Source of the DNA: Alphaproteobacteria bacterium
GTDB lineage: Bacteria > Pseudomonadota > Alphaproteobacteria > SMXP01
Assembly: GCA_021774995.1 (NCBI GenBank)
Contig: JAJFIM010000118.1
Coordinates: forward strand, 1 to 7,438
Direction: 5' to 3'
DNA: 7,438 bases
In this document: one piece after another, positions 6,604-7,438 of the stretch
Numbering within the stretch: position 1 is the first letter of the stretch
Layout: each line of letters opens with the position of its first letter
The notes under the pieces: generated by a model
The model's database searches: none
Told to the model about the DNA's origin: nothing
The model's input: the letters and a program-made list of their open reading frames with translations, nothing else
Program-made: the position numbers and the translations under genes

Positions 6604-6804
6604 TTGAGTTACGTTAATATTCCTATGAAGATTACGACTTTAGATTTTAAGTTGAGCCCTTTAAAGACATTCTTCCCTTTACGGACTCTCCTGCGTGTTT
6701 CTCGAGTTCGCAGCACCCTTCAATTACGGACTTTTACGAACTCTTGGTCTTCCCGATATCTTTCGGGAAAATTGCGCAACGCCCATATTTGAGGAGATTC
6801 ACTC
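6604..6804 (+). promoter_or_regulatory. Long 5' leader of the cold shock gene with repeated TTACG-ACT motifs and a hairpin
   Basis: The stretch carries no convincing gene. TTACGGACT occurs at 6679-6687 and 6724-6732, TTACGAACT at 6734-6742, and a related TTACGACTT at 6632-6640. A 7-bp stem, TTCCCGA (6750-6756) and TCGGGAA (6763-6769) with a 6-base loop, lies about 20 bases before the ribosome binding site. TCTCCT at 6687-6692 is complementary to AGGAGA at 6792-6797, covering the Shine-Dalgarno sequence. Long structured leaders of cspA-family mRNAs are known to act as temperature-responsive switches; this leader probably does the same, although no experimentally known cold-box sequence is recognised here. 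Confidence 0.55.
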
Positions 6805-7011
6805 ATGGCGATCGGCACCGTTAAATGGTTCAACACAAATAAGGGATACGGATTTATTTGTCCCGACGATGGGCAGAAAGACGTCTTCGTCCATATCACG
6901 GCTCTTGAGGCGGCGGGACTTCATCAATTGAATGACGGTCAAAAAGTAAGCTACGAAATTGCCACCAATAAAGGCAAAACATCCGCTGTCGACATCAAGC
7001 TCGTTGATTGA
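6805..7011 (+). CDS. cspA: Cold shock protein, CspA family
   Basis: The 68-residue product is a single cold shock domain, an OB-fold that binds single-stranded RNA and DNA and can act as an RNA chaperone in the cytoplasm. RNP1 is KGYGFI (residues 13-18) and RNP2 is VFVHI (27-31), with the typical N-terminus GTVKWFN. Family length is 65-70 residues, so the gene is complete. GAGGAG at 6791-6796 lies 8 bases before the ATG, a strong ribosome binding site. It has its own promoter and long leader upstream and an intrinsic terminator downstream, so it is monocistronic. Bacteria usually carry several paralogues, so the family is certain but the symbol is generic; cold induction is suggested by the leader but not shown. 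Confidence 0.97.
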   Translation: MAIGTVKWFNTNKGYGFICPDDGQKDVFVHITALEAAGLHQLNDGQKVSYEIATNKGKTSAVDIKLVD

Positions 7012-7058
7012 ACGCTTAAATCCGATTTTCTCATTGAAAAGAAAATAGGTCATACTTT

Positions 7059-7100
7059 AGGGCGCCAACTGAACATATCCAGTTTGGCGCTCTATTTTTT
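7059..7100 (+). terminator. Rho-independent terminator of the cold shock gene
   Basis: The left arm, AGGGCGCCAACTG (7059-7071), pairs with CAGTTTGGCGCTCT (7080-7093). The stem is 13 bp with one bulged T and one G-U pair, and the loop is 8 bases. It is followed at once by ATTTTTT (7094-7100). It sits 48 bases after the stop codon and is the clearest terminator in the window. Confidence 0.92.
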
Positions 7101-7132
7101 GTGCGCACGCACTGTCTTCGCAGGTTCGCTAT

Positions 7133-7438
7133 ATGCCGCTCAATGAATATCCTGACGCCACGCAATTGCTTCAAGACTTTCAAAATGGTTCTTTAACGCC
7201 TGAGGGCTATGTGACGGCCTGTCTGGCGCGGCTGGAGGCGGGCGCGAAAACGATTAACGCCGCTACGGAAATATTGCGCGCAGACGCCCTTGACGCGGCG
7301 CAGGTTGAACGCTGCGGTCCTTTGGCTGGGCTTGCCTTTAGCGTGAAAGAGACGATCGGCCTTGCGGGCAAGCCCACTACCGCCGGATCGCTTCGCATGC
7401 CGCCGCTCGTCTTCGACCAGGATTCGGCGGTTGTTAAA
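7133..7438 (+). CDS. Amidase signature family enzyme (N-terminal part)
   Basis: The first 102 codons of a gene that runs off the right edge. The segment GPLAGLAFSVKETIGLAGKP (residues 62-81), followed by TTAGS and then DSAVV, is the hallmark start of the amidase signature fold. Lys72 in SVKET corresponds to the catalytic Lys of the Ser-cisSer-Lys triad. The Gly/Ser-rich core with both Ser residues lies beyond the window, so catalytic completeness cannot be judged. The family hydrolyses amide bonds (acetamidase, fatty acid amide hydrolase and similar). GatA-type proteins usually read KDN at this point, so a general amidase is more likely than the tRNA amidotransferase subunit; the substrate cannot be told. 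The ATG at 7133 has only a weak CAGG upstream, but no better in-frame start is visible. It begins just 32 bases after the cold shock terminator with no evident promoter in between. Confidence 0.88.
   Translation, partial: MPLNEYPDATQLLQDFQNGSLTPEGYVTACLARLEAGAKTINAATEILRADALDAAQVERCGPLAGLAFSVKETIGLAGKPTTAGSLRMPPLVFDQDSAVVK

Noticed and set aside
6799..7053. 84-codon frame antisense to the cold shock gene
   Set aside because: Opposite strand of an unmistakable CspA-family gene; no start signal or homology.
7101..7108. Perfect palindrome GTGCGCAC after the terminator
   Set aside because: Eight bases only, common by chance in this sequence; no second copy or context supporting an operator.

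Overview
The window looks like a chromosomal segment of a Gram-negative bacterium, most likely an alphaproteobacterium. This rests on a type I secretion operon with an HlyD-type adaptor, a small lipoprotein with a lipobox, an alphaproteobacterial-looking 68-residue cold shock protein, and one TTAACCAT (CtrA-like) half-site upstream of the operon. The genus cannot be told from the sequence alone.

Layout from left to right. (1) Positions 421 to 2, minus strand: the first 140 codons of an open frame that runs off the left edge. It encodes an acidic, Pro/Gln/Ser/Asp-rich segment with no Sec signal. (2) About 422-761: an AT-rich divergent intergenic region with short repeats and a small hairpin. 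(3) 762-5994, plus strand: a tightly packed three-gene operon. It holds an ABC exporter half without an N-terminal domain (575 aa), a second ABC exporter half with an N-terminal peptidase-like domain (720 aa, overlapping the first by ATGA), and an HlyD-family periplasmic adaptor (443 aa, 14 bases downstream). No TolC-like outer-membrane gene is in view. (4) 6178-6441: a small Tyr/Gly-rich predicted lipoprotein. (5) About 6569-7100: a cold shock gene with its own promoter, a 5' leader of about 200 bases containing repeats and a hairpin, and a clear intrinsic terminator. (6) 7133 to the right edge: the N-terminal 102 codons of an amidase-signature enzyme.

The most notable point is the exporter. 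Type I secretion ABC proteins normally work as homodimers, but this operon encodes two different halves. The first has lost every key ATPase residue I can check: the Walker A Lys is Leu, the Q-loop Gln is Glu, the Walker B Glu is Asn, the H-loop His is Tyr, and the signature is degenerate. The second keeps Walker A, Q-loop, Walker B and H-loop, but has a degenerate signature and a peptidase-like domain lacking the catalytic residues. I infer an obligate heterodimer with a single hydrolysis-competent site, working with the HlyD-like adaptor to export a non-Sec substrate. The divergent gene is the natural substrate candidate, though only its N-terminus is visible.
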